Assembly (NCBI GenBank): GCA_026000945.1
Contig: BNZI01000003.1
Span: forward strand, 18,058-82,057
Source: Clostridia bacterium
GTDB taxonomy: Bacteria > Bacillota > Clostridia > Lachnospirales > Lachnospiraceae
Reading direction: 5' to 3'
Length of the DNA: 64,000 nt
Made by a program: the position numbers and the translations under genes. The notes beneath the pieces are model-generated. The model searched no databases. It was not told the origin of the DNA and saw nothing but the letters and a program-made list of their open reading frames with translations. Shown here one piece after another: positions 44,755 through 54,923 of this stretch (within the stretch, counting starts at the first letter, position 1; every line of letters starts with the position of its first letter).

Positions 44755-47484
44755 TTATTCACTTATTCCTGCTTCTATTTCCTCAACTTCCTCAACAATA
44801 GATTCCGGTTCACCTTCTTCCCTTATTGCTCCGGGATTAGATAAAAATTCAATCACTTTTGCTAACTTTTTATCTTCAGACACAGCTTTAGAAAAATTAG
44901 CATTTACACCCTCTGTTAGACCAACCACATCTTGATCTTGAGAAACTTGTCCAACATATTCCTCCACATCTTGACTCAAATTCAAATGAGAGATATGTAA
45001 AACCTTATCCTCATCTGAAATGATATAAAAGCGAGTCAGAGAAGGTGCTAAAGTGGAAATATTATAAAATTTTGTATTATAAGCCACAAACACTACATAA
45101 GTGTCCTTTAATAGGCCCTTCTTGACATAGCAGGAAATATCCCTGAAATCTTCTATACCATCCATTGTTTTTTCTAATATTTCATTGGTCATTTCTTCTT
45201 CACTTTTGACTAATTGATGATACTGATCAATATCCCTACGCAGTCTAGCTTGAAAATACCGATGCACTAAGTCCATAATTTCTGGATTCTCATTTTGGAT
45301 TAGAGGATTTGGCGCTGCTACATCTGGACGGATATCTTTTTTATTAGAAGTACTAACAGTATGATTTGCTTGTGTTGTGTTTAAATTAGATTTCTCTTCT
45401 GAATTTCCCTCTGCAACCAAAGAATTTCCAACTGTATCAGAAGCAACTTGTCCGGAACTTTGTATATCATTTAAACTGCTCTCAAATATCCTTTGTCCCT
45501 GTCCATAAGAAAAAAATCGAATTACTCCAATAAAGAAAACCAAAACCGTAGCAGAAGAAGCAATGCCCATGATGATTTTTTTCTTTTCAAAATGCCGAAT
45601 ATATTCAATTCTATTTTGAAACCACCTGGAAAAACTGTTTCCTATATTTTCTCCAAATTTCCCCTTCTCTTTCGAATTATCTTCATATACAGGTACATTA
45701 GAATTTTTCCAAAAAGGGACTCTTTTTTTTGTTTGCTTTAAATTATGCAAACCATTTTCCAATTCTTTTATTTTGTCTTTTAAGATATCAATTTCTGATT
45801 GGAGAAGCTGCTTTTTTTCTTTTAAAAGCTTTGCATTTTCTTCTTTAACTAATGTAGCCTCTTTTAGCCTAGACACTTCTTGCAGTTTTAAGATAGCTTC
45901 TTCCTTAATTTGCTCTAAGACCTTGATTTCTTCTTCTTGTGTGGATTTTTGTTGCTCTTGTAAAGAGAGAACCTGCTCCTGATTTGGATTTAACTCTGGT
46001 TTAAGTTGGGCTTGTTTTAAAAATTCTGGTTGTTTTAAATCCTTTCTCAATAATTCAGCACGAAAATCCTCCACTCGCGGAAAAGGTGAACTTTGTGTAT
46101 TCTGTACAAGAGTATCTCGCTTGTCTTGGCTTTTTGCTTTGGAACTTTCTACTTGATTTAAATCCTCTTTCAATAATTCAGCACGAAAATCCTCTGCTTG
46201 CGAAAAAGGTGAACTTTGCGTATTTTGTACCAGAGTATCTCGCTTGTTTTGGCTTTTTGCTTTGGAACTTTCTATTTGATTTAAATCTTCTTTCAATAAT
46301 TCAGCACGAAAATCCTCTGCTTGTAAAAAAGGTGAATGTTTCGTATTTTGTACCAGAGTATCTCGCTTGTTTTGGCTTTTTGCTTTGAAATTTTCTATTT
46401 GATTTAAATCTTCTTTCAATAATTCAGCACGAAAATCCTCTGCTTGCAAAAAAGGTGAATTTTGCATATTTTGTACCAGAGTATCTCGCTTGTTTTGGCT
46501 TTTTGCTTTGAAATTTTCTACTTGATTTAAATCTTCTTTCAATAATTCAGCACGAAAATCCTCTGCTTGCAAAAAAGGTGAATTTTGCATATTTTGTACC
46601 AAAGTATCTCGCTTGTTTTGGCTTTTTGCTTTGAAATTTTCTACTTGATTTAAATCCTCTCTCAATAATTTAGCGCGAAAATCCTCTGCTTGCAAAAAAG
46701 GTGAATGTTTTAGTTTTTCCACAGAAACTTCTACTTCTTCTTTACTATTCGCTTTGGGAAATTCTGTTTTTTTAAATTCTGCTTTTCCCATTTCTTCTTT
46801 TTTTACTGGCAAGGGTTTAAGCGGAGGCTGTGACTCTTTAAAAGATGTTTGATTACTTCGATTTGATTGTACAGAAGTACGATATTTCGAAGTTTGGTAA
46901 TCTAAATTTTTATACTCCCATTCAATATCTGTATTGAGCAAGTCATCTATCGTTGTACTCCTACTGGTTGTTTGCTTTTCTCCAAAACCAATGCGTGAGT
47001 CTGATTTTTTATTCAGCAGTTTTTTACCTTTAATTCCATTTTTAATCTCTGTTGTTTTATCTACTGTGGATCGAATATTTTGATCAAATTCCTTGCTTTC
47101 TTGCGCTTCATTTTGCATATCCGGAATTTCTGTATAAGCATCCAAATGCTGCTGACCAGGTAAAGGGAATTTTTCCGCCACATATTCTTCTAAATCCTCT
47201 ATTGTAGTCCTTGTGTTTCTCACCTTTTTGGAATCTGCACCAGCCTTTATTTTATCTTTCTGGAAAATTTTCAATTTAGGTAAAAAATCTTTTTTTTTCG
47301 AAGCCTTTTTTTTGCTTTCCTCAATACTTTGATCATATTGTTTAGATAAGGCTTCTGCTTTTTGCATCAGAATCCGATTCAAATCATCAGAATCCAAAAC
47401 TGTCTTTTTCTCTAATACCGAATCTACCTGCTCGTTTGTTAAGGGGTCGGGTTCTTTTTTACCATTATATTTTTCTGTATCCAA
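44755..47484 (-). CDS. large membrane protein with 41-residue tandem repeats
   Basis: 909 residues, family not recognised. Residues 1-255 are charged and probably disordered. Six copies of a 41-residue unit (SPFLQAEDFRAELLKEDLNQ...) occupy about 255-482. A coiled coil rich in Glu/Lys/Gln covers about 500-600, one membrane span is at about 634-659 and a globular C-terminal domain of about 250 residues lies on the other side. By charge the repeats are probably cytosolic and the C-terminal domain external. The repeats have an exact 123-bp DNA period. The stop touches the queA start. The function is unknown; a structural or tethering role is conceivable. Confidence 0.75.
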   Translation of the reverse strand: MDTEKYNGKKEPDPLTNEQVDSVLEKKTVLDSDDLNRILMQKAEALSKQYDQSIEESKKKASKKKDFLPKLKIFQKDKIKAGADSKKVRNTRTTIEDLEEYVAEKFPLPGQQHLDAYTEIPDMQNEAQESKEFDQNIRSTVDKTTEIKNGIKGKKLLNKKSDSRIGFGEKQTTSRSTTIDDLLNTDIEWEYKNLDYQTSKYRTSVQSNRSNQTSFKESQPPLKPLPVKKEEMGKAEFKKTEFPKANSKEEVEVSVEKLKHSPFLQAEDFRAKLLREDLNQVENFKAKSQNKRDTLVQNMQNSPFLQAEDFRAELLKEDLNQVENFKAKSQNKRDTLVQNMQNSPFLQAEDFRAELLKEDLNQIENFKAKSQNKRDTLVQNTKHSPFLQAEDFRAELLKEDLNQIESSKAKSQNKRDTLVQNTQSSPFSQAEDFRAELLKEDLNQVESSKAKSQDKRDTLVQNTQSSPFPRVEDFRAELLRKDLKQPEFLKQAQLKPELNPNQEQVLSLQEQQKSTQEEEIKVLEQIKEEAILKLQEVSRLKEATLVKEENAKLLKEKKQLLQSEIDILKDKIKELENGLHNLKQTKKRVPFWKNSNVPVYEDNSKEKGKFGENIGNSFSRWFQNRIEYIRHFEKKKIIMGIASSATVLVFFIGVIRFFSYGQGQRIFESSLNDIQSSGQVASDTVGNSLVAEGNSEEKSNLNTTQANHTVSTSNKKDIRPDVAAPNPLIQNENPEIMDLVHRYFQARLRRDIDQYHQLVKSEEEMTNEILEKTMDGIEDFRDISCYVKKGLLKDTYVVFVAYNTKFYNISTLAPSLTRFYIISDEDKVLHISHLNLSQDVEEYVGQVSQDQDVVGLTEGVNANFSKAVSEDKKLAKVIEFLSNPGAIREEGEPESIVEEVEEIEAGISE
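46046..46712 (-). repeat. six 123-bp tandem repeats inside the 909-residue gene
   Basis: The AATTCAGC/AATTTAGC marker recurs at 46052, 46175, 46298, 46421, 46544 and 46667, spacing exactly 123 bp each. The central four units are nearly identical in DNA; the outer two have diverged. The high identity suggests recent unequal exchange and possible copy-number variation. Confidence 0.9.
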
Positions 47485-47912
47485 AACTGATCAGTCCCCT
47501 TTCTTTCCTTTTGTTTTTTGCTAAAGTCTGCTTTCTTATGGATACAGACCTTATTACCTATTCTAATCTCTTCTTCACGCAAAAGGCTTGTAATCCCTCG
47601 CCTAGAAGTTTACATATTTATTTTTATACTGTGTTTAAGAGCGTACAGAAATTAAACTCAATCAGCAAAATCTCTGACCTTGAAACATAGTTAATATTAC
47701 CAATATTTCCTTTCATATATAAGTTGATTCTAGCAGAAAGAAAAGTCAAAAGCAAGAATTTTCATCAAGGTCTTTCAATCCCTTGCTTTTAGGAAAAACT
47801 ACTCATCGTTATTTCCTAGAAGTGCAGGAAAATAAGTTACAGAGAATGGCTTGCCAATCTGATTTTAAAGTTTATCTTTCGTTTTTTCATACACGCTTCG
47901 TTCTACCAAGAA
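47485..47912. other. gap between recJ and the 909-residue gene, no gene
   Basis: 428 bp, AT-rich. It contains a likely recJ terminator hairpin near 47748-47790 and a weak TTTCTG-N17-TATAAA promoter-like string for the downstream gene at about 47630-47660 (minus strand). No ORF was accepted and no repeat family was recognised. Confidence 0.45.
47748..47790 (-). terminator. candidate terminator of recJ
   Basis: Minus-strand arms AAAAGCAAG and CTTGCTTTT (9 bp) with a 25-nt loop, followed by TGACTTTTCTTT. It lies about 125 nt after the recJ stop codon. Weak T tract. Confidence 0.45.
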
Positions 47913-49685
47913 CTATGCAATAATTTTCTTTTTCTCCCATTCATAACGTTCTATACGAAGTTCTACACTTGTTTTCCCTTGATACTGGTTAATGACAGGA
48001 TAATAAACTATTTTGCAATACAGCTCTTTTACTTCCCCCATGAGCAGCTTATTTTTCATTTCCTCGCCATACAAAGCAGTTAACTCATGAAAAAACTTAT
48101 CTTCTTCTCGAAACAGTAAAGCTTTAATCTCTCTACCCCATTCTGATAATAATTGCAAACTAAGCACATTTCTTTTCTTTCCAAAGATAGAAACTTTCTT
48201 TACTTGTACATTTTTTTGTGCAAAAAGTGGTCTAGAATTGGCTTTACCAAAAGGTTCTAAGGTGTTTAATTCCTTTACTTTTTGCTCTTCCCAATAATCA
48301 AAAGGCATTTCCATGTCAATCCAAATTTTTTTGATAAAGTCATCTTCTGTTAAAGTAGCTTCTTTATTCAATTTTTGATATAAAATTTTCCAATTATTTT
48401 CTGAAACACTCAAACCTGCTGCCATATGGTGACCACCAAATTTATCTAACAGATCCTTGCATTGAGAAAGCGCTCGAAACATATGATAACTTTCTATAGA
48501 GCGCCCCGAACCTTTCAACCCCTCTTTGGCTTTCGTCAAAACAAAAATCGGTTTTTCATAAATTTCCCGTACTCTACCAGCTACAATACCAGCTAAACTT
48601 TCATGGCAATGTGGTAAGTACAGCATCAACACTTTATCCCTTTGTAATTGATTGTCTTCTATATAAGTTAGTGCATCTTTAAGACCATCGCCGGTCATTT
48701 GTTTTCGTAGATCATTTAATTTTTTTAATTCTTGCGCCCGTGCCAAAGCATCTTCTTTCGTTTCAGACAACAACAACTGTAAAGCAAGACGTGCAGTTTC
48801 TAAACGCCCACCGGCATTCAAGCACGGACCAAGGACAAAACCTATATGATAAGCACTTATTTCCTCTTGTTTTAGCTGATGTATCTTGATCAATGCCTGT
48901 AAACCCAAATTTTTGGTTTTCCTTAGTAAGGATAAACCATATTGAACAAAAATTCTATTCTCTCCTTTTAAATCCATTACATCGCCGATTGTGGCAATTG
49001 CTGTATATTCCATATAGGGAAGAACTTCTTCTTCTGATAGACCTTTTAATTGGTAAACCAACTCTACCAGCTTATAAGCTACAGCAGCACCACAAATTCC
49101 TTTAAACGGATAAGTACATTCTCTTTGCTTAGGATTGACAATTGCATAAGCTTTTATTAAAGATTCATTCCCCATCTCATCTATTGGTACTTCATGATGA
49201 TCGGTAACAATTACATCTATTCCCAATTTAGACGCTTTATCTATTGCAGAAAAAGCTGCAATTCCATTATCACAAGTAAGAATTAAGGATATTCCATCTT
49301 GATAAGCTTTTTCCACAATTTGTTCATTGATCCCATAACCGTCTAAAATACGATCAGGAATCACATAATCTATCTCTTTATGTAAACGACGAAAACTTTG
49401 ATATAAGATATAGCTTGCACAAACACCATCAATATCATAATCTCCTACAATGCGGATTTTTTTTCCCTCTTGCAGTGTTTGAATAAGATATTCTGCCGCT
49501 TTTTGCGCATCTTTTAACTGTCTAGCAGGATAACATTCTGCAATCGAGCCAAAAAGAAACTGCCTGATTTCTTCTTCTTCTATATCACGGTTACGTAAAA
49601 TACGAGCTAATAGCGGACTAATGCTGTATTTTTTTCCTATTTGTTCAAAATCTGCACGCTTTGTATGCACCATCCATTTTTCCAT
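47913..49685 (-). CDS. recJ: single-stranded-DNA-specific exonuclease RecJ
   Basis: 5'-3' ssDNA exonuclease for recombination and mismatch repair. 590 residues. DHH-family motifs: GDYDIDG at 81-87 (metal aspartates), CDNG at 138-141, TDHHEVP at 161-167, and the DHHA1 motif GGHHMAAG in the second half, followed by an OB fold. Length and motifs are complete. It has a good promoter at 49770-49798 and is divergent from the glycosyltransferase run. Confidence 0.96.
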   Translation of the reverse strand: MEKWMVHTKRADFEQIGKKYSISPLLARILRNRDIEEEEIRQFLFGSIAECYPARQLKDAQKAAEYLIQTLQEGKKIRIVGDYDIDGVCASYILYQSFRRLHKEIDYVIPDRILDGYGINEQIVEKAYQDGISLILTCDNGIAAFSAIDKASKLGIDVIVTDHHEVPIDEMGNESLIKAYAIVNPKQRECTYPFKGICGAAVAYKLVELVYQLKGLSEEEVLPYMEYTAIATIGDVMDLKGENRIFVQYGLSLLRKTKNLGLQALIKIHQLKQEEISAYHIGFVLGPCLNAGGRLETARLALQLLLSETKEDALARAQELKKLNDLRKQMTGDGLKDALTYIEDNQLQRDKVLMLYLPHCHESLAGIVAGRVREIYEKPIFVLTKAKEGLKGSGRSIESYHMFRALSQCKDLLDKFGGHHMAAGLSVSENNWKILYQKLNKEATLTEDDFIKKIWIDMEMPFDYWEEQKVKELNTLEPFGKANSRPLFAQKNVQVKKVSIFGKKRNVLSLQLLSEWGREIKALLFREEDKFFHELTALYGEEMKNKLLMGEVKELYCKIVYYPVINQYQGKTSVELRIERYEWEKKKIIA

Positions 49686-49769
49686 TTGATCTTCTTCTTT
49701 CTGCCCTTTTACTTAATCACATACAAATTGCTTCTAAACTCCTCGCAAAACAAATTTGTCTTTGATGTG

Positions 49770-49798
49770 ATTATAACTGATTTTTATTTACAGGACAA
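49770..49798 (-). promoter_or_regulatory. promoter of recJ
   Basis: Minus-strand -35 TTGTCC (49793-49798), 17-nt spacer, -10 TATAAT (49770-49775), about 85 nt before the start codon. The remaining 300-bp divergent gap shows no ORF; a promoter for the plus-strand run is expected but not obvious. Confidence 0.65.
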
Positions 49799-49992
49799 GA
49801 AATCTATATTACAATAAACTGAAACTTAATCAGTATAAATTGCTGATTATCGTTATTATGGTCAGATGTTTCATTGTTTTTTACTCTACAGATAAATGAA
49901 CGCAAGATTAGTACGTGATCAACTGAACCTAAACTAAGATAACCAGGGCTTAGGATTACATTTACTTTACCTAAAACAAGAGGAGGTTCAAC

Positions 49993-50958
49993 ATGAAGAT
50001 CGTTGATTTAATCGTTCCTTGTTATAATGAAGAAGAAACTCTGCCTTCTTTTTTTCAAGAAACGCAAAAAGTATTAACAGAATTAAGTGATTATCATTTT
50101 CATTATATTTTTATTGATGATGGAAGTAAAGATAAAACCTTACTACATTTACAGGCATTAAGCAAAAATTATGAAGAAATCGACTATTTATCTTTTTCCC
50201 GAAACTTCGGCAAAGAAGCGGCAATGTACGCTGGTCTGCGTCATTCTACAGGAGATTATGTCATCATTATGGATGCTGACTTACAGCACCCCCCTGCGAT
50301 GATTCCGCAAATGCTTACCGCCATGGAAGAAGGATATGACTGCTGTTCTGCCAGACGAACTTCTCGTAAAGGAGAAAGTTTCATACGAAGTGCTTTTTCT
50401 CGCTCCTTTTACCATATCACCAACCGGATTTCCTCGACAAAAATGGCATATGGAGCTGTAGATTTCCGAATCATGAGCAGAGCCATGATTGATTCCATTT
50501 TACAATTGTCCGAAGTAGAGCGCTTTTCTAAAGGGATTTTTAGTTGGGTAGGCTATCAAACCAAATGGTTGCCTTATGAAAATATCGAACGTGTAGCAGG
50601 TACTAGTAAATGGAGTTTCTGGGGACTCTTTAAATATGCAATTGATGGCATTACTGCTTTTTCCGTCGTTCCCTTACATTTGCTTTCCGCTATGGGTATA
50701 TTAATTTCTCTTGTAGCATTTATTTACATACTAATTACTTTAGCACAAACTCTAATTTTTGGTGTATCTGTACCAGGCTATACTACTACTTTATGTACTG
50801 TTCTATTTTTAGGTGGAATTATGGAGTTATCTATTGGTATACTCGGTCAATACATTGCTCGTATTTATATGGAAACTAAAAACCGCCCAGTTTATATCGT
50901 ACAACGCAGTTCATTTCCAAAAAACTCTCATTACAAAGCAAATTTTTTTTTGGAGTGA
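49993..50958 (+). CDS. family-2 glycosyltransferase (GtrB/polyprenyl-phosphate type)
   Basis: 321 residues. GT-A domain with DDGSKDKT at 43-50 and DADLQHPP at 94-101, then two C-terminal spans at about 233-255 and 265-290, the shape of GtrB/DPM1-like enzymes that load a sugar onto undecaprenyl phosphate. The donor sugar is unknown. AGGAGG lies 7 nt before the ATG. It is followed by GtrA and YfhO, the set seen in teichoic-acid or cell-surface glycosylation cassettes of Firmicutes. Confidence 0.9.
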   Translation: MKIVDLIVPCYNEEETLPSFFQETQKVLTELSDYHFHYIFIDDGSKDKTLLHLQALSKNYEEIDYLSFSRNFGKEAAMYAGLRHSTGDYVIIMDADLQHPPAMIPQMLTAMEEGYDCCSARRTSRKGESFIRSAFSRSFYHITNRISSTKMAYGAVDFRIMSRAMIDSILQLSEVERFSKGIFSWVGYQTKWLPYENIERVAGTSKWSFWGLFKYAIDGITAFSVVPLHLLSAMGILISLVAFIYILITLAQTLIFGVSVPGYTTTLCTVLFLGGIMELSIGILGQYIARIYMETKNRPVYIVQRSSFPKNSHYKANFFLE

Positions 50959-50964
50959 AAATAA

Positions 50965-51378
50965 ATGAAAAAGATTTTATCCTTACTATTATCCAAAGAA
51001 GTTCTTTTATACATTTTCTTTGGACTGCTAACTACAGCCGTCAATTTTCTTCTTTATCATAAGTTATTGGAGATTAACACGGAGTATCACGTTGCTAATG
51101 TTATTGCATGGGTAGTCTCTGTAGTTTTTGCCTTTATTGTAAACAAATTATTTGTTTTCACCAGTAAAAAAATGGATGCCTCTACATGGAAAAAAGAATT
51201 TTTTCCTTTCCTTGCCGCTCGTTTTCTCTCTTTGATTTTTGAGTTAATCTTTTTACAAATTGGAGTAGAATACATCCACCTTTCAAAAATGTATGCAAAA
51301 GCAATTGCTGCCATTTTTGTCATCATAGCTAACTATCTTTTCAGTAAAATATTTATTTTTAAAAAGTCAGGAGAATAA
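50965..51378 (+). CDS. GtrA-family membrane protein
   Basis: 137 residues, four spans, with the family pattern YIFFGLLTTAVNFLLYH near the N-terminus and FVFTSK in the loop after span two. GtrA proteins are thought to flip the lipid-linked sugar made by GtrB. The ribosome site GGAG overlaps the stop of the preceding glycosyltransferase gene, so the two are coupled. Confidence 0.88.
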   Translation: MKKILSLLLSKEVLLYIFFGLLTTAVNFLLYHKLLEINTEYHVANVIAWVVSVVFAFIVNKLFVFTSKKMDASTWKKEFFPFLAARFLSLIFELIFLQIGVEYIHLSKMYAKAIAAIFVIIANYLFSKIFIFKKSGE

Positions 51379-51384
51379 CAAAAA

Positions 51385-54162
51385 ATGGATGAAAAAGAAA
51401 TTGAACATCTCTATCATAAACTGACCGAGGAGCAAAATACAGAGAAGGCAAATTCTCTTTCCGACATAGATGATCTGGAAGAATCGTTGGAAGATGAAAC
51501 AGTAAAAGTCCTCGCCGAAAGTTTTTTTGACGAAGACTGGGAAGAAAAAGTCCTTGCCAGCTCCGCCCATTCCTCTGTAAAGCAACACGCTAAGGTACCT
51601 TTACGCAAAAATTTAACCTTCTTTTTGCAATCTATGTATGCTTGGATGAAAACTAGGACTTTACTGTTGTCTTTTTTATTTCCCGTAATCGTTATGATTT
51701 TAATCTTTATCGAAAGAAAAATTTTTCCCTTTGGGGAGTCTAGCTTTCTTCGTACGGATATGTACCATCAATATGCCCCGTTCTTTGCTAGTTTTCAACG
51801 AAAGCTCCAATCTGCTCAAAGCTTAATGTATGACTGGAATATCGGTATGGGGACAAATTTTTCTGCTCTTTATGCTTACTATCTGGCCAGCCCGATTAAC
51901 TGGCTCGTTATTCTTGTTCCCAAAAGTCTAGTAATTGAATTTATGACTTATTTAATTGTGATTAAAATTGGCTTATGCGGTTTAACCTTTACTTATTACC
52001 TGCAAAAACACTTTCAAAGCAAATCTTTTGGCACAATATTTTTTGGCGTATTTTACGCCTTATCTGGTTATATGGCTGCTTACAGCTGGAACATTATGTG
52101 GCTAGACTGCCTTTTGCTCTTACCTTTGATTTTACTTGGCATGGAAAAACTCATGAAGGAAAACAAAGTTATGCTCTATTGCATTACTTTAGGCTTGTCC
52201 ATTTTATCCAATTATTATATTTCCATTATGATTTGCTTATTTATGGGAATCTATTTTTTCGCCACATTACTTTTAGAAAAAAAATACAAGAGCTTTCAAG
52301 AATTTTTCTCTAAACTTTGGCGTTTTACTGCTTTTTCTCTTTTGGCAGGAGCTTTATCAGCAATCGTCCTTTTGCCTGAAATTTATGCTTTGCGCATGAC
52401 TGCTTCAGGAGATATTTCCTTCCCCAAAACGTATAGCGCTTATTTTTCTATTATCGACATGATGGCCAGACATTTACCAAATGTTCCAACTGAAATCGGT
52501 TTAGCACATTGGCCTAATATTTACTGCGGACTGTTTATTTTGCTCCTCATTCCTTTATATTTTTGTAATAATCAGATTGCTTTGCGAAAAAAAGTTGTTT
52601 ACAGTATGCTATTGCTATTTTTTTATGCCAGTTTTTCCGTCAATGTATTAAACTTCATTTGGCATGGCTTCCATTACCCAAACAGCCTACCTGCAAGGCA
52701 ATCTTTTATTTATACGGCTTTAATCCTCACCATGTCTTGTGAAGCCTATTTGCACTGGAAAAAAATTAAATTGCGACATTTGCTTCTTTCGTTTTGGGGC
52801 GCAGTCGTGTTTATTTTACTCAGTGAAAAGTGGAATGATTTAAAAACAGAAAAGAAATTTGATTTTCAAATATTCTATCTTTCTCTCATTTTACTTGCTC
52901 TTTATGCTTTGATTTTCTACTGTATGCAAAATAAAAAAATACGCCGCTCTGTCGCTGCGATTTTATTTTCTCTTTTATTTTTATTTGAAGCTGGAATCAA
53001 TACTTCTGCTACGAGTGTTACCACCATTAACCGTACGAACTATGTCAAACAGCTACCTTGGATAAATACTTTATTAAAAGACCTCAAACAAAACGAAGAC
53101 ACTTTTTATCGTATAGAAAAGACGGATAGAAGGACAAAAAATGATGGTGCTTGGTATGGATACTCCTCACCTTCCGTCTTCTCTTCCACTTCCAATGCTA
53201 AACTTTCCTCACTATTTAAAAAACTTGGTCTTGAAGGTTCAGTTAATGCTTACGCACTCAACGGAGCTACCCCTTTGGTCTCTTCTTTATTTGGCATAAA
53301 ATACTTTTTATCCGAAAGTGACTTACCAGAATCTTCTCTATTAAAGAAATTTGCTCAAGAGGGGGATATGCGCCTATATGAAAATCAATATGCACTACCT
53401 TTAGGTTTTATGATGCCAGAATCCACATTTTTTGGTTGGGAATTTATCGAAAATGACCCCGCAAGCGGACAAAATAACCTTGCTGAAACTTTAGGATATG
53501 GTAACGTCTTAGAAAAAACAGAGGGGGAAGCATCAGGCAACCGCTTCACGCTAACAACCAAAGAAGAAGGATATTATTATGTATTTTTAGGAAATAGCAA
53601 AGTGGAGACTGTAGACTATGAATGCGGAGATAATAAAAAGAAATTCAACGATCTTAACCGCAGATTTTTCTTAGATTTGGGTTATCACAAAGAGGGAGAT
53701 GTCATTAAATTAACGGGAAAAGAAGCTGCAGATTCCCTAGAGGCTACTGCATATTATTTCTCTGAAATGACATTTAAAGGAATTTATCAAGATTTGTCTA
53801 AAAATCCTTGGGAACTAGAAGTCTATGGCGGACAAAATCTCAAAGGAACCATTCTCGTCGAAGAGGATGGGTATTTATTTACCAGCATTCCTTATGAAAA
53901 AGCATGGAAAGTAAAAGTGGATGGTAAAAAAATAAATAAAGTAGAAGCTTTTCAAGATGCCTTTATTGCCATCCCACTAAGTGAAGGCTCCCACACCATA
54001 GAAATGACTTACCATGCCGAAGGTTTTACTTTAGGACTGCTTTGCAGTGCAGCAGCAGTAGTAATCTTAGTTCTTTATTATCTATATAGTAAAGGAAAAT
54101 TTCATTTTCTTTTTGAAAAAAATACCGATGAAGAACCATTTCAAGAATTAGAAATCTCCTAA
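51385..54162 (+). CDS. YfhO-family membrane glycosyltransferase-like protein
   Basis: 925 residues. An acidic cytosolic N-terminus of about 85 residues is followed by 12 or more spans, including the family motif SFLRTDMYHQYAPFFA near residue 113-128, and a long extracytoplasmic C-terminal domain (about 560-870) with a last span at about 885-905. Related YfhO proteins glycosylate lipoteichoic or wall polymers using the lipid-linked sugar supplied by GtrB/GtrA. It begins 6 nt after GtrA. The unusual acidic extension is not a family feature I know. Confidence 0.88.
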   Translation: MDEKEIEHLYHKLTEEQNTEKANSLSDIDDLEESLEDETVKVLAESFFDEDWEEKVLASSAHSSVKQHAKVPLRKNLTFFLQSMYAWMKTRTLLLSFLFPVIVMILIFIERKIFPFGESSFLRTDMYHQYAPFFASFQRKLQSAQSLMYDWNIGMGTNFSALYAYYLASPINWLVILVPKSLVIEFMTYLIVIKIGLCGLTFTYYLQKHFQSKSFGTIFFGVFYALSGYMAAYSWNIMWLDCLLLLPLILLGMEKLMKENKVMLYCITLGLSILSNYYISIMICLFMGIYFFATLLLEKKYKSFQEFFSKLWRFTAFSLLAGALSAIVLLPEIYALRMTASGDISFPKTYSAYFSIIDMMARHLPNVPTEIGLAHWPNIYCGLFILLLIPLYFCNNQIALRKKVVYSMLLLFFYASFSVNVLNFIWHGFHYPNSLPARQSFIYTALILTMSCEAYLHWKKIKLRHLLLSFWGAVVFILLSEKWNDLKTEKKFDFQIFYLSLILLALYALIFYCMQNKKIRRSVAAILFSLLFLFEAGINTSATSVTTINRTNYVKQLPWINTLLKDLKQNEDTFYRIEKTDRRTKNDGAWYGYSSPSVFSSTSNAKLSSLFKKLGLEGSVNAYALNGATPLVSSLFGIKYFLSESDLPESSLLKKFAQEGDMRLYENQYALPLGFMMPESTFFGWEFIENDPASGQNNLAETLGYGNVLEKTEGEASGNRFTLTTKEEGYYYVFLGNSKVETVDYECGDNKKKFNDLNRRFFLDLGYHKEGDVIKLTGKEAADSLEATAYYFSEMTFKGIYQDLSKNPWELEVYGGQNLKGTILVEEDGYLFTSIPYEKAWKVKVDGKKINKVEAFQDAFIAIPLSEGSHTIEMTYHAEGFTLGLLCSAAAVVILVLYYLYSKGKFHFLFEKNTDEEPFQELEIS

Positions 54163-54212
54163 GTCGTGTCAAAACGATCTAAGAGTTTAGTTCTTACTTA
54201 AAGGAGGAAGTT

Positions 54213-54854
54213 ATGTTAAATGTTGAGTTCTTTCATGATGTAATCTGCAGTTTTTGTTTCCCTTTTTCTTATCGCTTTCGAAAATATTGCGAACAATTTG
54301 ATGATTTAAATATCACACATCATTCTTTTTCTTTGATCTGGACAGAAGATGATTTTGTGCAAAAGTTTGGAAGCCGGAAAAAAGCCAAAGAAGCGATTTT
54401 AACCCATTGGGAACACGCAAACCAAAATGATGATTTACATCGTTTTAATATCCAAGCCATGAAAGATGCCGATTTTGAATTCCCCACATCCAGAAACGGC
54501 TTACTTGCCGCTAAAGCCGTTTCTTTAGCCTTCGGGGAAGAACACTATTGGGATATGTTTGACTGTATTCAAAAAGCTTTGTTTGTCGATACAAAAAATA
54601 TTGATTCTTTGGACGTGTTAGAAAATTGCGTGAAAGAAATTGGACTAGATACAAAAAAATGGAGACAACAGTTTGAACAAGCACAAACTTTACAAAGTGT
54701 TGAAGAAGATTTAAAGCTGTTAAGCACCTATAATATAGAAGTTTCCCCCACTTTACTGGTCAACAAAAAACATTATCTGTGCGGTGCTTTGTCCACTGTA
54801 CAGCTCACTGAACGTTTCGAAGAACTCAGAAAGTTCTATGAAAACCAAGACTAG
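54213..54854 (+). CDS. DsbA-family thioredoxin-fold protein (FrnE-like)
   Basis: 213 residues, no signal peptide. The motif CSFCFPFSYRF gives a C-x2-C active site at C12 and C15, with a DsbA-like helical insertion and a cis-Pro loop (EVSPTLLVN) near residue 175. It belongs to the cytosolic DsbA/FrnE/2-hydroxychromene-isomerase clan; substrate unknown. AGGAGG lies before the ATG. It follows YfhO by about 50 nt and may be cotranscribed. A hairpin follows. Confidence 0.85.
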   Translation: MLNVEFFHDVICSFCFPFSYRFRKYCEQFDDLNITHHSFSLIWTEDDFVQKFGSRKKAKEAILTHWEHANQNDDLHRFNIQAMKDADFEFPTSRNGLLAAKAVSLAFGEEHYWDMFDCIQKALFVDTKNIDSLDVLENCVKEIGLDTKKWRQQFEQAQTLQSVEEDLKLLSTYNIEVSPTLLVNKKHYLCGALSTVQLTERFEELRKFYENQD

Positions 54855-54923
54855 TCTGCAAGAGTTTAATTTTGCCTGCTGACTACTAATTGGTAAAATT
54901 TATTTAGCAAAAAGGGATGCAAA

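Noticed and set aside
46086..46388. Plus-strand ORF with repeated sequence
   Set aside because: It is the antisense of the 123-bp repeats of the 909-residue gene; its repetition is inherited from them.
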